Positions 42,420-52,143 of a stretch of DNA of 64,000 nt are shown one piece after another. The stretch is from an uncultured Sphingomonadaceae bacterium (GTDB lineage: Bacteria; Pseudomonadota; Alphaproteobacteria; Sphingomonadales; Sphingomonadaceae): the NCBI GenBank assembly GCA_946479505.1, contig CAMLGC010000008.1:1-64000 (forward strand), in the 5' to 3' direction. The position numbers and the translations under genes were made by a program. Each line of letters begins with the position of its first letter. Within the stretch, counting starts at the first letter, position 1. The notes below the pieces were generated by a model that worked only from the letters and a program-made list of their open reading frames with translations, had not been told where the DNA came from and searched no databases.

Positions 42420-43411
42420 CCGGCGCCGGCTCGACCGACCGCCGTCGCGCGATGCTGCGCACCGCGATGGGACCCGCGATCGCCGCGGCGCTCGGCGATC
42501 CGCGCGTGATCGAGATCATGGTCAATCCCGATGGCGCGCTGCGGCTCGACCTGCTCGGCGAAGGCCGTGTCGACACCGACCTCAGGCTCGAGGCGGTTCA
42601 GGTCGAGCGGATCATCCGTCTCGTTGCCAGCCACGCGCGCACCGAGGTGCACGCGGGCGCGCCGATCGTCTCGGCCGAGCTCCCGTCCTATGGCCACGGC
42701 GCAGCCGAGCGGTTCGAGGGCATCTTGCCTCCCGTTGCGGTGGCGCCGTGCTTTTCGATCCGAAAGCCCGCCGCCCGGCTCTACACATTGCTCGATTATG
42801 TGAACGACGGCATCATGTCCGCCGACGCGGCGCGGCTCCTGTCGCTTGGCGTGGTCGAGCGGAAGAACATCCTCGTTGCCGGCGGGACCAGTTCGGGCAA
42901 GACCACGCTCGCCAACGCGCTCCTCGCCGAAATGGCGCATCTCGACGAACGCGTGATCCTCATCGAGGACACACGCGAGCTGCAAAGCCCTGCCGCGGAC
43001 ACGGTGGCGCTGCGCACGCGGCCGGGCCAGGTTTCGATCGCCGATCTCGTCCGCTCGACGCTGCGGCTACGGCCCGACCGCATCATCGTCGGCGAGGTGC
43101 GCGGGCGCGAAGCCCTCGACATGCTCAAGGCCTGGAACACCGGCCATCCCGGCGGCATCGCGACCGTCCATGCCAACAGCGCGGGCGCAGCGCTCTATCG
43201 GCTCGAGCAGCTCATCCAGGAAGCCGTCGTCACCGTGCCGCGCCGGCTGATCGCCGACGCCATCGACCTCATCGTGTTCATCGCCGGGCGCGGCCTTGCC
43301 CGCCGGGTGGAGACGATCGCGCGCGTCGCCGGCGTCGACGCGCAAGGCGGCTACGCGGTGGTCGACCTCATTCCCGATCCCACCAGCCATTCCGAAGGAG
43401 AGATGCCATGA
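42416..43411 (+). CDS. trbB: TrbB secretion ATPase (VirB11 family)
   Basis: The 331-residue ATPase has Walker A GGTSSGKTT (156-164), an Asp box ILIEDTRELQ, and Walker B and His boxes LRPDRIIVGEVRG and NTGHPGGIATVHANSA. It forms the hexameric cytoplasmic motor of the mating channel. The reading frame is complete and of normal length. Both ends overlap neighbours by ATGA. Confidence 0.95.
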   Translation: MTGAGSTDRRRAMLRTAMGPAIAAALGDPRVIEIMVNPDGALRLDLLGEGRVDTDLRLEAVQVERIIRLVASHARTEVHAGAPIVSAELPSYGHGAAERFEGILPPVAVAPCFSIRKPAARLYTLLDYVNDGIMSADAARLLSLGVVERKNILVAGGTSSGKTTLANALLAEMAHLDERVILIEDTRELQSPAADTVALRTRPGQVSIADLVRSTLRLRPDRIIVGEVRGREALDMLKAWNTGHPGGIATVHANSAGAALYRLEQLIQEAVVTVPRRLIADAIDLIVFIAGRGLARRVETIARVAGVDAQGGYAVVDLIPDPTSHSEGEMP

Positions 43412-43743
43412 ACCTGACGCAGCGTTTTGCCCGCCATTCAACCGTGCCGATCAGCGCGGCGACTGCCCTTGCATTGACCATCGCTACCCGCGCGCAGGCC
43501 GCCGGGTCGGGCATGCCGTGGGAGGAGCCCCTCCAGCAGGTCCTCGAATCGGTCCAGGGGCCCGTCGCCAAGATCGTCGCGGTGCTGATCATCATCACCA
43601 CCGGGCTCGCGCTTGCGTTCGGAGAGACGGCAGGTGGCTTTCGCAAGCTGATCCAGATCATCTTCGGCCTGTCGATCGCGTTCGCCGCGTCGAGCTTCTT
43701 CCTGAGCTTCTTCTCGTTCGGCGGCGGGGCGCTGGTCGCGTGA
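43408..43743 (+). CDS. trbC: TrbC pilin (VirB2 family)
   Basis: This 111-residue prepilin has a signal peptide ending near ATRAQA. Two long hydrophobic helices follow (IVAVLIIITTGLALAFG and LIQIIFGLSIAFAASSFFLSF). It is the conjugative pilus subunit, and the TraF peptidase encoded at 15.9 kb probably processes it. ATG overlaps the trbB stop, and its own stop overlaps the trbD GTG start. Confidence 0.92.
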   Translation: MNLTQRFARHSTVPISAATALALTIATRAQAAGSGMPWEEPLQQVLESVQGPVAKIVAVLIIITTGLALAFGETAGGFRKLIQIIFGLSIAFAASSFFLSFFSFGGGALVA

Positions 43744-44012
43744 ACGGCACAGGCGCGCATATCGACGGCTTCGAGGCGCCGATCCATCAGAGCCTCGGTG
43801 CGCCGATCCTGCTGGGCGGCGCGCCGCGCGGGCTCGCGATCATCAACGGCACGCTCGCCGCGGCCGTCGGTCTCGGGCTCCAGCAATGGATCGTCGGGAT
43901 CGTGCTCTGGGCGGCGGGGCACAGCCTCGCGGTCATGGCCGCGCGGCGCGATCCCGATTTCGCGCCGGTCTTGCTCCGCCATCTGCGGCAGAAGGGCCAT
44001 TTCACATGCTGA
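43740..44012 (+). CDS. trbD: TrbD (VirB3 family)
   Basis: The 90-residue protein begins at GTG in a four-base overlap with trbC. It has the VirB3 layout: a short polar start (HIDGFEAPIHQSLGAPILLGGAPR), then a membrane hairpin (LAIINGTLAAAVGLGLQQWIVGIVLWAAGHSLAV) and a tail with RDPDFAPVLLRHLRQ. It is an inner membrane component that works with TrbE. Confidence 0.92.
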   Translation: MNGTGAHIDGFEAPIHQSLGAPILLGGAPRGLAIINGTLAAAVGLGLQQWIVGIVLWAAGHSLAVMAARRDPDFAPVLLRHLRQKGHFTC

Positions 44013-46444
44013 ACCTCGCCGAATATCGCCGGCGGGACGACCGGCTCGCCGACCATCTGCCCTGGGCCGCGTTGGTCGCGGACGGTGTCATCCTCAACAA
44101 GGACGGCAGTTTCCAGCGCACTCTGGCCTTTCGTGGTCCCGATCTCGAAAGCGCGACCGAGGCCGAACTCGTCTCGGCGTGCGCGCGCGCCAACAACGTC
44201 CTCAAGCGCTTCGGCACCGGCTGGGCCTTGTTCTTCGAGGCCGAGCGCCGCGCAGCGCCCGGCTATCCCGACAGCGACTTTCCCGACCCCGCCTCCTGGC
44301 TGGTCGATCGGGAACGGCGGGCCGGGTTCGAGGCCGAGGGGCGGCACTTCGAGAGCCGATATTGTCTGACGCTCGTCTGGCTGCCGCCGGCAGACGCCCA
44401 GGAGAGCGCCGGGCGGCCGCTGGTCGACCGGCCCGAGGCCGCCAAAGCGCGCGACTGGCGCGCCGCGCTCGCGAGCTTCATCGCCGAAACCGATCGCGCG
44501 CTCGACCTGTTCGCAGCCTTCATGCCCGAAATGCGCGCGCTCGGGTCGGCCGAGACGCTCACCTTTCTCCACAATGTGATCTCGGCGCGCCGTCATCCGG
44601 TCGCCGTCCCCGAGACGCCGATCTATCTCGACGGGCTGCTCGCCGACACAGCCCTGACCGGCGGGCTCGAGCCGCGGCTGGGCGACCGCCACCTGCGCAC
44701 GCTCACGCTGCTCGGCTTCCCGAACACGAGCCGGCCGGGACTGCTCGACGCGCTCAACCACCAGGATTTCGAATATCGCTGGGTCACCCGGTTCATCGCC
44801 CTCGACAAGACCGATGCGACCAAGGTGCTGACCAAGCTGCGCCGCCAATGGTTCAACAAACGCAAGTCGATCACCCAGCTGCTGCGCGAGGTGATGTACA
44901 ATCAACCGGCGCAACTCCTCGACAGCGACGCCGACAACAAGGTCGTCGATGCCGATCTCGCGCTCCAGGCGCTCGGCGGCGATCATGTCGCGTTCGGCTT
45001 CCTCACGACGACGATCACGCTCGCCGACGACGATCGGGCGCGCGTCGAGGAAAAGGTCCGCAGCGTCGAGCGGATCGTCAACGGGCTCGGGTTCACGCTC
45101 GTGCGCGAGGGCGTCAACGCCGTCGAAGCGTGGCTCTCCTCCTTGCCCGGCCAGGTCTATGCCAATGTCCGGCAGCCGATCCTCCACACGCTCAATCTCG
45201 CGCATCTGATGCCGCTCTCAAGCGTGTGGGCGGGTCCGGCGCGCAATGCCCATCTTGACGGACCGCCGCTGTTGCTTGCGCGAACCTCGGGCTCGACGCC
45301 GTTCCGGCTTTCCACCCATGTCGGCGACGTCGGCCACATGCTCGTCGTCGGCCCGACAGGGGCAGGCAAGTCCGTGCTCCTTGCGTTGATCGCACTTCAG
45401 TTTCGTCGCTATCGCGATGCCCAGATCTATCTCTTCGACAAGGGCCTCTCGGCACGCGCCGCGGTCCTCGCAATGGGCGGCGCGCACCATGCGCTCGGCC
45501 TTGCCGGCGATGCCGGCGACACGCTCGCGTTCCAGCCGCTGCGCGACATCGCAAATCCGAGCGAACGGGCGTGGGCCGCCGAGTGGATCTGCGCGTTGCT
45601 CAGCCACGAGACAATTGCCGTCACGCCCGAGGTCAAGGAGGCGGTCTGGTCGGCGCTCGAAAGCCTTGCGTCCGCACCCGCCGACGAACGCACGCTCACC
45701 GGTCTTTCGCTTCTCCTCCAGTCGAACGCGCTCCGTACCGCGCTCGGCGCCTACACGCTGGACGGTCCGTACGGACGTCTGCTCGATGCCGCCGAGCAGC
45801 GGCTCGCGTTCGCCGACGTCCAATGTTTCGAGACCGAAGGGCTGATGGGCCATGCCGGTGTGGTCGCACCGGTGCTCACCTATCTGTTCCATCGCCTCGA
45901 GCAACGGTTCGACGGCCGTCCGACCTTGCTCGTTCTCGACGAAGCCTGGATCTTCCTCGACGATCCGCTGTTCGCCGCGCGCATTCGCGAATGGCTTAAG
46001 GTTTTGCGGAAGAAGAATGTCGCGGTCCTGTTCGCGACCCAGAGTCTCGCCGATGTGGCCGAAAGCACGATCGCGCCTGCGATCATCGAAAGCTGCCCGC
46101 AGCGGATTTTCCTGCCGAACGACCGGGCGATCGAACCGCTAGCGCGCGCCGCCTACGAACGATTCGGCCTCAATGACCGCCAGGTCGAGCTGATCAGTCG
46201 CGCGACGCCGAAGCGGCATTATTATCTCCAGTCCGCCCGCGGCAACCGGCTGTTCGAGCTCGGGCTCGAACCGATCGCGCTCGCTTTGTGCGGCGCCTCC
46301 GATCCCGACACGCAAGCGCGCATCGACGCGCTCCTCGCCGATCATGGCGGCGCCGATTTCGCCGCGCGGTTCCTGCGGTCCGCCGGCCTCGGCTGGGCCG
46401 CCGACCTCCTCGCCGATTTCCCCGACCCAAGCCCCAAGGAGTAA
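44006..46444 (+). CDS. trbE: TrbE conjugal transfer ATPase (VirB4 family)
   Basis: The 812-residue ATPase has the CagE/VirB4 N-terminal domain and a RecA-like motor with Walker A GPTGAGKSVLLAL (from about 449) and Walker B LLVLDEAWIFLDD (near 642). LFATQSLADVAES follows. The start overlaps trbD by seven bases. The length is normal for the family. It energises pilus biogenesis and substrate transfer. Confidence 0.95.
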   Translation: MLNLAEYRRRDDRLADHLPWAALVADGVILNKDGSFQRTLAFRGPDLESATEAELVSACARANNVLKRFGTGWALFFEAERRAAPGYPDSDFPDPASWLVDRERRAGFEAEGRHFESRYCLTLVWLPPADAQESAGRPLVDRPEAAKARDWRAALASFIAETDRALDLFAAFMPEMRALGSAETLTFLHNVISARRHPVAVPETPIYLDGLLADTALTGGLEPRLGDRHLRTLTLLGFPNTSRPGLLDALNHQDFEYRWVTRFIALDKTDATKVLTKLRRQWFNKRKSITQLLREVMYNQPAQLLDSDADNKVVDADLALQALGGDHVAFGFLTTTITLADDDRARVEEKVRSVERIVNGLGFTLVREGVNAVEAWLSSLPGQVYANVRQPILHTLNLAHLMPLSSVWAGPARNAHLDGPPLLLARTSGSTPFRLSTHVGDVGHMLVVGPTGAGKSVLLALIALQFRRYRDAQIYLFDKGLSARAAVLAMGGAHHALGLAGDAGDTLAFQPLRDIANPSERAWAAEWICALLSHETIAVTPEVKEAVWSALESLASAPADERTLTGLSLLLQSNALRTALGAYTLDGPYGRLLDAAEQRLAFADVQCFETEGLMGHAGVVAPVLTYLFHRLEQRFDGRPTLLVLDEAWIFLDDPLFAARIREWLKVLRKKNVAVLFATQSLADVAESTIAPAIIESCPQRIFLPNDRAIEPLARAAYERFGLNDRQVELISRATPKRHYYLQSARGNRLFELGLEPIALALCGASDPDTQARIDALLADHGGADFAARFLRSAGLGWAADLLADFPDPSPKE

Positions 46445-46449
46445 CAAAA

Positions 46450-47196
46450 ATGCGCCGTTCCCCAGTCCGAAAGCATGTCACCGCCGGTGCCCTCAGCGTC
46501 GCATCGCTCGGTTTACTCGCCGGCGCGATCGTGCCCGCGACACCCGCCGAAGCCCAGTGGACCGTCTTCGATCCCAGCAACTATAGCCAGAACGTACTGA
46601 CCGCCGCGCGCACGCTTCAGCAGATCAACAACCAGATCCGCTCGCTCCAGAATGAAGCCCAAAGCCTTCTGAACCAGGCCAGGAATCTGAGCACGATCAG
46701 CTTCCCCGAGATGCAGGCGATCACCGCGTCGCTGCGCCAGATCGACCAGCTCATGGATGAGGCTCGGGGCGTCCAGTTTCGGGTGGACAATCTCGACCAG
46801 CAGTTCGCTCGGCTCTTTCCGGACCGCTTCGACGCGGCGCTCACCAACGATCAGCATGTGGTCGATGCGCGCAATCGGCTCGACACATCGAAGGCAGCAC
46901 TGCGTCAGACCATGGGCGTACAGGCTCAGGTCGTCGAGAACATCGCCGCGGATGCGCGCACGCTGAACGGCATCACCGCCCGCAGCCAAAGCGCCGAAGG
47001 CGCGCTGCAAGCCCAGCAGGCGACCAATCAGCTTCTGGCACTCGTCGCCAAGCAGCAGTTCCAACTCCAGAACCTGATGGCGGCGCAATATCGCGCCGAC
47101 GCGATCGAACGTGCGCGCCGCGTGCAATCCCAGGCCGATGCACGCGCCGCCACCGCCAAGTTCCTCGATTCCGGCAACGCCTACACCCCTCAATAG
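46450..47196 (+). CDS. trbJ: TrbJ (VirB5 family) periplasmic protein
   Basis: The 248-residue protein has a signal peptide (cleavage after AEA near residue 35). Long amphipathic helices follow, with repeats of Q/N-rich heptads (LQQINNQIRSLQNEAQSLLNQ), as in TrbJ/VirB5 pilus-tip proteins. AAGGAG precedes the ATG. No trbK-like entry-exclusion gene is visible in the 116 bases after it. Confidence 0.9.
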   Translation: MRRSPVRKHVTAGALSVASLGLLAGAIVPATPAEAQWTVFDPSNYSQNVLTAARTLQQINNQIRSLQNEAQSLLNQARNLSTISFPEMQAITASLRQIDQLMDEARGVQFRVDNLDQQFARLFPDRFDAALTNDQHVVDARNRLDTSKAALRQTMGVQAQVVENIAADARTLNGITARSQSAEGALQAQQATNQLLALVAKQQFQLQNLMAAQYRADAIERARRVQSQADARAATAKFLDSGNAYTPQ

Positions 47197-47312
47197 GCGC
47201 GGCCGGAAAGGGCGGAGGGCATTCAGCCCCCGTGTCCTCCGCCCGCCGCGAGGTCCGGCGCCGCTCCCCCGCCGGGCCTCGCGGTCTCCACCCCCAACAG
47301 GATTGTCGAGCA

Positions 47313-48614
47313 GTGAACGACCTCAACGTCATCGACCGCTTCATGGGCGCCTTCATCCGCTACATCGATAGCGGGTTCGGGCTGCTTGGCGGCGACGTCC
47401 AGTTTCTGACCGCGACCCTGATCGCAATCGATATCACGCTCGCGGGCCTGTTCTGGGCGATGGGCGGCGAGGACAACGTTCTCGGACGGCTCATCAAGAA
47501 GATTCTCTATGTCGGCGTCTTCGCGTTCATCCTGAACAGCTTCTCGACCCTCGCCGACATCATCTTCCGCTCGTTCGCCCAGGCGGGGCTGACCGCAGGC
47601 GGCGGCACAATCGGTCCCGATCAGCTGCTCCAGCCCGGATGGCTCGCGAGCACCGGCTTCAGCGCGGCCAAGCCGCTCCTCGACCAAGCTGCCGAGATGC
47701 TCGGGTTCACGACGTTCTTCGACAATATCGTCCCGATCGCGGTGCTGCTGTTCGCCTGGGCGATCGTGATCCTCGCCTTCTTCATGCTCGCGGTTCAGAT
47801 GTTCGTGTGCGTCATCGAGTTCAAGCTGACGAGCCTCGCCGGCTTCATCCTCGTGCCGTTCGCCCTTTGGAACCGAACGAGTTTCCTTGCCGAACGCGTG
47901 CTCGGCAACGTCGTGTCATCGGGCATCAAGGTCATGGTGCTCGCGGTCATCGTCGGCATCGGCTCGGGCTTCTTCGGCGAGTTCACCAATGCACTCGCGG
48001 GCCGCGAGCCGACGCTCGGCGACGCAATGAGCCTCGTCCTTGCGGCGCTGGCGCTCTTCGGCCTCGGAATTTTCGGACCGTCGATTGCCTCGGGGCTGGT
48101 GGCGGGTGGACCCCAACTCGGCGCCGGAGCAGCGCTCGGCACGACCATCGGTGCGGCCGGCGCGACGATGCTGGCAGGCGGCGCCACCTTCGGTGCCGCG
48201 CGGATGGCGGGCGGCGCTGCATTGGGCGCGATCCGTGCGGGAACGAGCATGGGAACCGGCGCGTCGACCGCCTACGCGCTTGGCCGCGACACCGCAGCGA
48301 GCCCGAGCGTCGGCAGCGGCCTCGGCGGGGTGGCGCGCGCAGCGGGAAATAGCGCCAAGGGCGCGATGTCCGAGAGACTCGGCTTGGGCGCAGCCGCGGA
48401 GCGCGGCCGCCAAGCCGCGTTTCGGGCGCTTGGCGGCGGCAGCGCGACCAGCACGTCGGCATCCACCGATCGAGGTGGCATGCCCGATTGGGCACGGCGC
48501 CTCCAGCACGAGCAGTCCGCTCGGGCTCATCGTCACACCGCTCTTCAGACGCTCAAGGAAGGCGATCGCGGCGGCGCGGCCGCGACGCCCGACATCAAGG
48601 AAAGGGAGGACTGA
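47313..48614 (+). CDS. trbL: TrbL (VirB6 family) membrane channel protein
   Basis: The 433-residue protein has at least six membrane segments in its first 270 residues, including LTATLIAIDITLAGLFWAM and VLLFAWAIVILAFFMLAVQMFV. A long glycine/alanine-rich polar tail follows. I start it at GTG (VNDLNVIDRFMG), since the earlier in-frame codons are non-TrbL. It forms part of the inner-membrane pore. Confidence 0.9.
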   Translation: MNDLNVIDRFMGAFIRYIDSGFGLLGGDVQFLTATLIAIDITLAGLFWAMGGEDNVLGRLIKKILYVGVFAFILNSFSTLADIIFRSFAQAGLTAGGGTIGPDQLLQPGWLASTGFSAAKPLLDQAAEMLGFTTFFDNIVPIAVLLFAWAIVILAFFMLAVQMFVCVIEFKLTSLAGFILVPFALWNRTSFLAERVLGNVVSSGIKVMVLAVIVGIGSGFFGEFTNALAGREPTLGDAMSLVLAALALFGLGIFGPSIASGLVAGGPQLGAGAALGTTIGAAGATMLAGGATFGAARMAGGAALGAIRAGTSMGTGASTAYALGRDTAASPSVGSGLGGVARAAGNSAKGAMSERLGLGAAAERGRQAAFRALGGGSATSTSASTDRGGMPDWARRLQHEQSARAHRHTALQTLKEGDRGGAAATPDIKERED

Positions 48615-48616
48615 AC

Positions 48617-49432
48617 ATGTTCGGCTCGGGTCACTTCAAGCGCAGCGTCCAGCGCTACGGACGCACCCCGGAACCCGCGACGCCATTCCAGCGCGCCGGT
48701 CAGCTCTGGGATGAACGGATCGGCTCGGCGCGGGTCCAGGCGAAGAATTGGCGGTTGATGGCATTCGGCAGCCTTGTCCTCTCCGCCGGGCTCGGCAGCG
48801 GCCTGCTTTGGCAGTCGATGAAGAGCCGCGTCGTGCCCTATGTCGTCGAGGTCGATAGTCTCGGCCAGGCACAGGCCATCAGCAAGGCGCAAGCAGGCTA
48901 CCATCCGACCGATCCGCAGATTGCGTGGCATCTGGCGCGCTTCATCACCCACGTCCGTGCGGTCTCGCTCGACCCGGTCGTGATGCGCGAGCACTGGCTC
49001 GAGGCTTATGCGCATACGACGCGGCGCGGCGCACAATTTCTGAGCGGCTATGCCCGCACGGCCGATCCGTTCGCGCGGATCGGCGAGCAAACCGTATCGG
49101 TGCAGGTGACGAGCGTCGTGCGCGCCTCGGATCGATCGTTCCAGGTCAAATGGGTTGAAACGGCTTTTGCGCGCGGCGCCCAAACCGGGCGCTCGCACTG
49201 GACCGCCATTCTGACCGTCATCGTCAAACCGCCGCGCTCGGCCGAGATACTGCGCAAGAATCCGCTCGGTCTTTATGTCGACGCCATCGACTGGAGCCGG
49301 GAAATCGAACCGCCGCCCGCGCCGGCGCACGGCGCGGCGCCTCCTCCATCGTCGCGCCCGCCAACCCTCGACGCGACCGGTCCCGACCTTTCGAGCGCAC
49401 CCGCAACATCCACCCCGGAGACGCACCCATGA
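48617..49432 (+). CDS. trbF: TrbF (VirB8 family)
   Basis: The 271-residue protein has a cytoplasmic start, one membrane helix (WRLMAFGSLVLSAGLGSGLLW) and a periplasmic VirB8 domain with VVPYVVEVDSLGQA and NPLGLYVDAIDWSRE. A proline-rich tail ends it. AGGGAGG precedes the ATG, which lies two bases after the trbL stop. It nucleates assembly of the channel. Confidence 0.92.
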   Translation: MFGSGHFKRSVQRYGRTPEPATPFQRAGQLWDERIGSARVQAKNWRLMAFGSLVLSAGLGSGLLWQSMKSRVVPYVVEVDSLGQAQAISKAQAGYHPTDPQIAWHLARFITHVRAVSLDPVVMREHWLEAYAHTTRRGAQFLSGYARTADPFARIGEQTVSVQVTSVVRASDRSFQVKWVETAFARGAQTGRSHWTAILTVIVKPPRSAEILRKNPLGLYVDAIDWSREIEPPPAPAHGAAPPPSSRPPTLDATGPDLSSAPATSTPETHP

Positions 49433-50307
49433 ACCGAACGCTTTTTCTCGCCGGCGCGGTCGCGCTGACCGCGCTTCAGATCCCGGCCCAAGCCGCCGCC
49501 GCGGCGCAAACGTCCGCAGCCCGTCCCCACACGCATCACCCGAATTCGCTCAAGAGCGTCGCTGCCGCCAATGTCGCGGCGACGCAGGAGCCCAAGGCAT
49601 CGGGGTTCGCCAACGCGATCCAGGTCTATCCGTTCGCGCAAGGTAGCCTGTACCGCCTCTATGCATCGCCCGGTCGCGTCACCGATATCGCGCTCCAGCC
49701 CGGCGAGGCACTGGTGGCGGTCGCCGCGGGCGATACCGCGCGCTGGGTCATCGGAGACACGACCAGCGGCAGCGGCGAGGCGGAACGCACGCATATCCTC
49801 GTGAAACCGTTCAGCGCAGGGCTCGCCACCAATCTCGTCGTCACCACCGACCGGCGCAGCTATCATCTCGATCTCACCAGCACATCCGGTCCGGCGATGG
49901 CGGGGGTGTCCTGGACCTATCCGCACGATGCGCTGGTCGCGCTTCGAAACGAGGCGCAGCGCGCGAAAGCTGCGGCGCCGGTTGCGGCCGGGTTGGTCGT
50001 CGAGCAGCTGCACTTCAACTACGAGATTTCAGGCGATGAGCCGGCCTGGCGGCCGCTGCGTGCGTTCGATGACGGACGGCAGACCTTCATCGAGTTTCCG
50101 GCGTCGATCGTTGTCGGTGAGGTGCCGCCGTTGTTCGTTCTCGACCAGAGCGGCAAAGCGACCCTCGTCAACTACCGCATGCGCGGCCGCTACTATGTCG
50201 TGGACCGCATCTTCAACGCAGCGGAGCTGAGGCTCGGCACCAAGCACCCGCAGGTCGTGCGGATCACGCGCGTGGGCGAGGACGTCCGGCAGCGGAGCGG
50301 CTCATGA
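49429..50307 (+). CDS. trbG: TrbG (VirB9 family)
   Basis: The 292-residue protein has a signal peptide (ALTALQIPAQAAAA) and the CagX/VirB9 fold: IQVYPFAQGSLYRLYASPGRVTDIALQPGE, WVIGDTTSG and the C-terminal part PLRAFDDGRQTFIEFP. It forms the outer-membrane-linked ring of the channel. It overlaps trbF and trbI by four bases at each end. Confidence 0.93.
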   Translation: MNRTLFLAGAVALTALQIPAQAAAAAQTSAARPHTHHPNSLKSVAAANVAATQEPKASGFANAIQVYPFAQGSLYRLYASPGRVTDIALQPGEALVAVAAGDTARWVIGDTTSGSGEAERTHILVKPFSAGLATNLVVTTDRRSYHLDLTSTSGPAMAGVSWTYPHDALVALRNEAQRAKAAAPVAAGLVVEQLHFNYEISGDEPAWRPLRAFDDGRQTFIEFPASIVVGEVPPLFVLDQSGKATLVNYRMRGRYYVVDRIFNAAELRLGTKHPQVVRITRVGEDVRQRSGS

Positions 50308-51527
50308 GCGAGGACGAAACACCGCCGCCCGCGCCCAAGGTCGACCCCAAGACGCTCGTCATCCGCGCACAGCCGCCGCGAGCCGTCCGGTTCCGCCGCG
50401 GGGTGATCATCACGGCGGGTGCCTTGGGCTCGGTGGCTCTGGCAGCAATTGCCTGGACGGCCCTGAAGCCGGTCACGTTCGAGCACGTCGCCGCGTCCGA
50501 AGAAGGATCGCAGCCGAGCGCGCTGCCGGCAAACGACACGCTCAACCGACTACCGTCGAGCTATGCCGACACGCCGAAGCTCGGGCCGCCCCTTCCGGGC
50601 GATCTCGGCCGCCCGATCCTCGATCATCAGCGCGCACTTACCGAGCAGACCGCCACACGGCAAGGCGGGACAGCGGATGAGGACGCCGCCCAGAAACGCG
50701 AACGCCGACGCGCCGAGCTCAAGGCGGCGCGCGAATCCGCTATCCTGTTCCAAAGCGAGCGTGGGACAGCGGGGCCTTCGCAAGCGACACCGGCGTTCGA
50801 CGCGGCAGCTCCGGCTTCGACCGCACCGGCCGGCGTCGTGCTCGGCGAACGGAACCCGATGCTCGGCCCCGGACGGCACCCCAACGCCCAGGACAACAAA
50901 TCCGCCTTCGTCTCGCATTCCGGCAGCGACGGTCACATCAATCCGCACCGACTTGCGCCGGCCGCATCGCCCTATATGCTGTCGGCTGGAAGCGTCATTC
51001 CGGCGAGCCTGATCACCGGATTGCGCTCCGACCTGCCGGGACTCGTGATCGCGCAAGTAACCGAGCGGGTCTACGACAGCGCAACCGGACATATCCTCCT
51101 GATCCCGCAAGGGGCGCGTCTGATCGGCAGCTACGACAGCGCCGTGGCATTCGGACAAAGACGCGCGCTGATCGTTTGGCAGCGCATCGTCATGCCCGAT
51201 GGCAGCTCGCTCGAGCTCGACAACGTGCCTGCAAGCGATGCTGCGGGCTATGCGGGTCTCGAGGACAAGGTCGATTTCCACACCTGGACCCTGTTCAAGG
51301 GCGCGGCGATCTCGAGCTTGCTCGGTGTCGGGGCGAACCTGACGTTCACCGGCGAGAGCGATCTCGTCGAGGCAATCCGGCAATCGACGCAGCAAAACGT
51401 GTCGCGTGCCGGCGACCAGCTCACGTCGCGCAACCTGCACATTCAGCCGACGATTACGATCCGGCCCGGCGCGCCGGTCCGGCTGGTCGTTCGCCGTGAT
51501 CTCGTTCTCGCCCCTTGGCGAAATTAG
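50304..51527 (+). CDS. trbI: TrbI (VirB10 family)
   Basis: The 407-residue protein has a cytoplasmic proline-rich start, one membrane helix (GVIITAGALGSVALAAIAWTAL), a proline/alanine linker and a VirB10 core. Core boxes include AGSVIPASLITGLRSDLPG, ILLIPQGARLIGSYDS and ISSLLGVG. It spans both membranes and closes the trb gene set. Confidence 0.94.
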   Translation: MSEDETPPPAPKVDPKTLVIRAQPPRAVRFRRGVIITAGALGSVALAAIAWTALKPVTFEHVAASEEGSQPSALPANDTLNRLPSSYADTPKLGPPLPGDLGRPILDHQRALTEQTATRQGGTADEDAAQKRERRRAELKAARESAILFQSERGTAGPSQATPAFDAAAPASTAPAGVVLGERNPMLGPGRHPNAQDNKSAFVSHSGSDGHINPHRLAPAASPYMLSAGSVIPASLITGLRSDLPGLVIAQVTERVYDSATGHILLIPQGARLIGSYDSAVAFGQRRALIVWQRIVMPDGSSLELDNVPASDAAGYAGLEDKVDFHTWTLFKGAAISSLLGVGANLTFTGESDLVEAIRQSTQQNVSRAGDQLTSRNLHIQPTITIRPGAPVRLVVRRDLVLAPWRN

Positions 51528-51537
51528 GAGGAAATCG

Positions 51538-51768
51538 ATGCCGGAACTCAAGCTTGCCCGCATACCTGATCGCACCCCGGTGAAGCTCACCATCACCCTA
51601 CTGCCGGACGTGCGACAGGCTCTTCAGGATTATGCTCTGATCTATGCCGAGGCGTACGGGCGGGACGTAACGGTCCCGGAGCTCATCCCCGCCATTCTGT
51701 CCGGATTTCTCGAAAGCGATCGGGGCTTCGCGAGGGCCCGTGCTGCGCTCCTGGAGGATCGAAAATGA
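51538..51768 (+). CDS. DUF2274 family protein
   Basis: The 76-residue protein (MPELKLARIPDRTPVKLTITL) has the DUF2274 pattern with a short RHH-like start, ALQDYALIYAEAYGR and VPELIPAILSGFLESD. It nearly always follows trbI in such elements. AGGAGG is well placed before its ATG. The role is unknown; DNA binding is plausible. Confidence 0.88.
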   Translation: MPELKLARIPDRTPVKLTITLLPDVRQALQDYALIYAEAYGRDVTVPELIPAILSGFLESDRGFARARAALLEDRK

Positions 51769-51986
51769 CCCCTGTCACAATCGAAGCCGAGACTCCCGAC
51801 CGCCTGCTCAGGTTGATTGAGGTGCGGCGCCGTGTCGGTCTTGGAAAGACGATGATCTATGCGATGATCGGTGACGGGCGTTTTCCCAGACCGTACAAGG
51901 TCACGCCGGCGGCCTCGCGATGGAGCGAGCGCGAGATCATCGCGTGGATAGAGCGGGTCAAGGATGGCGCAACGGTCCCCGGATAG
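51765..51986 (+). CDS. AlpA-family helix-turn-helix protein, second copy
   Basis: The 73-residue protein has the AlpA pattern: LLRLIEVRRRVGLGKTMIYAMIGDGRFPRPYKV, then ASRWSEREIIAWIERVK. It overlaps DUF2274 by ATGA and ends the transfer operon. AlpA-like proteins can act as excision or regulatory factors. It differs from the AlpA-like protein at 15.7 kb and is probably not a recent copy. Confidence 0.87.
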   Translation: MTPVTIEAETPDRLLRLIEVRRRVGLGKTMIYAMIGDGRFPRPYKVTPAASRWSEREIIAWIERVKDGATVPG

Positions 51987-52143
51987 GGCCAAACCACACT
52001 GCTAAGTTGTTGTGATATCCGTTGCTGGCCAGACACCCCGCACCGCATCGCCCCCCCCCCGAGGTCAAAGTTGTGGAATTGAACATGGCCATTGGTGATG
52101 CGATGTCTCGTGACGTAAGGGTTCATTACGATCATGAAAGCTC
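51987..52143. other. Gap between the transfer operon and the hipBA genes, with a C10 tract
   Basis: The convergent gap contains a run of ten cytosines at 52051-52060 and no gene. No hairpin with a T-tract is clear. The C-run is outside any reading frame I support. Confidence 0.5.

Noticed and set aside
52051..52060. C10 tract as a phase-variable site
   Set aside because: It lies between convergent genes outside any reading frame or obvious promoter, so switching has no evident target.
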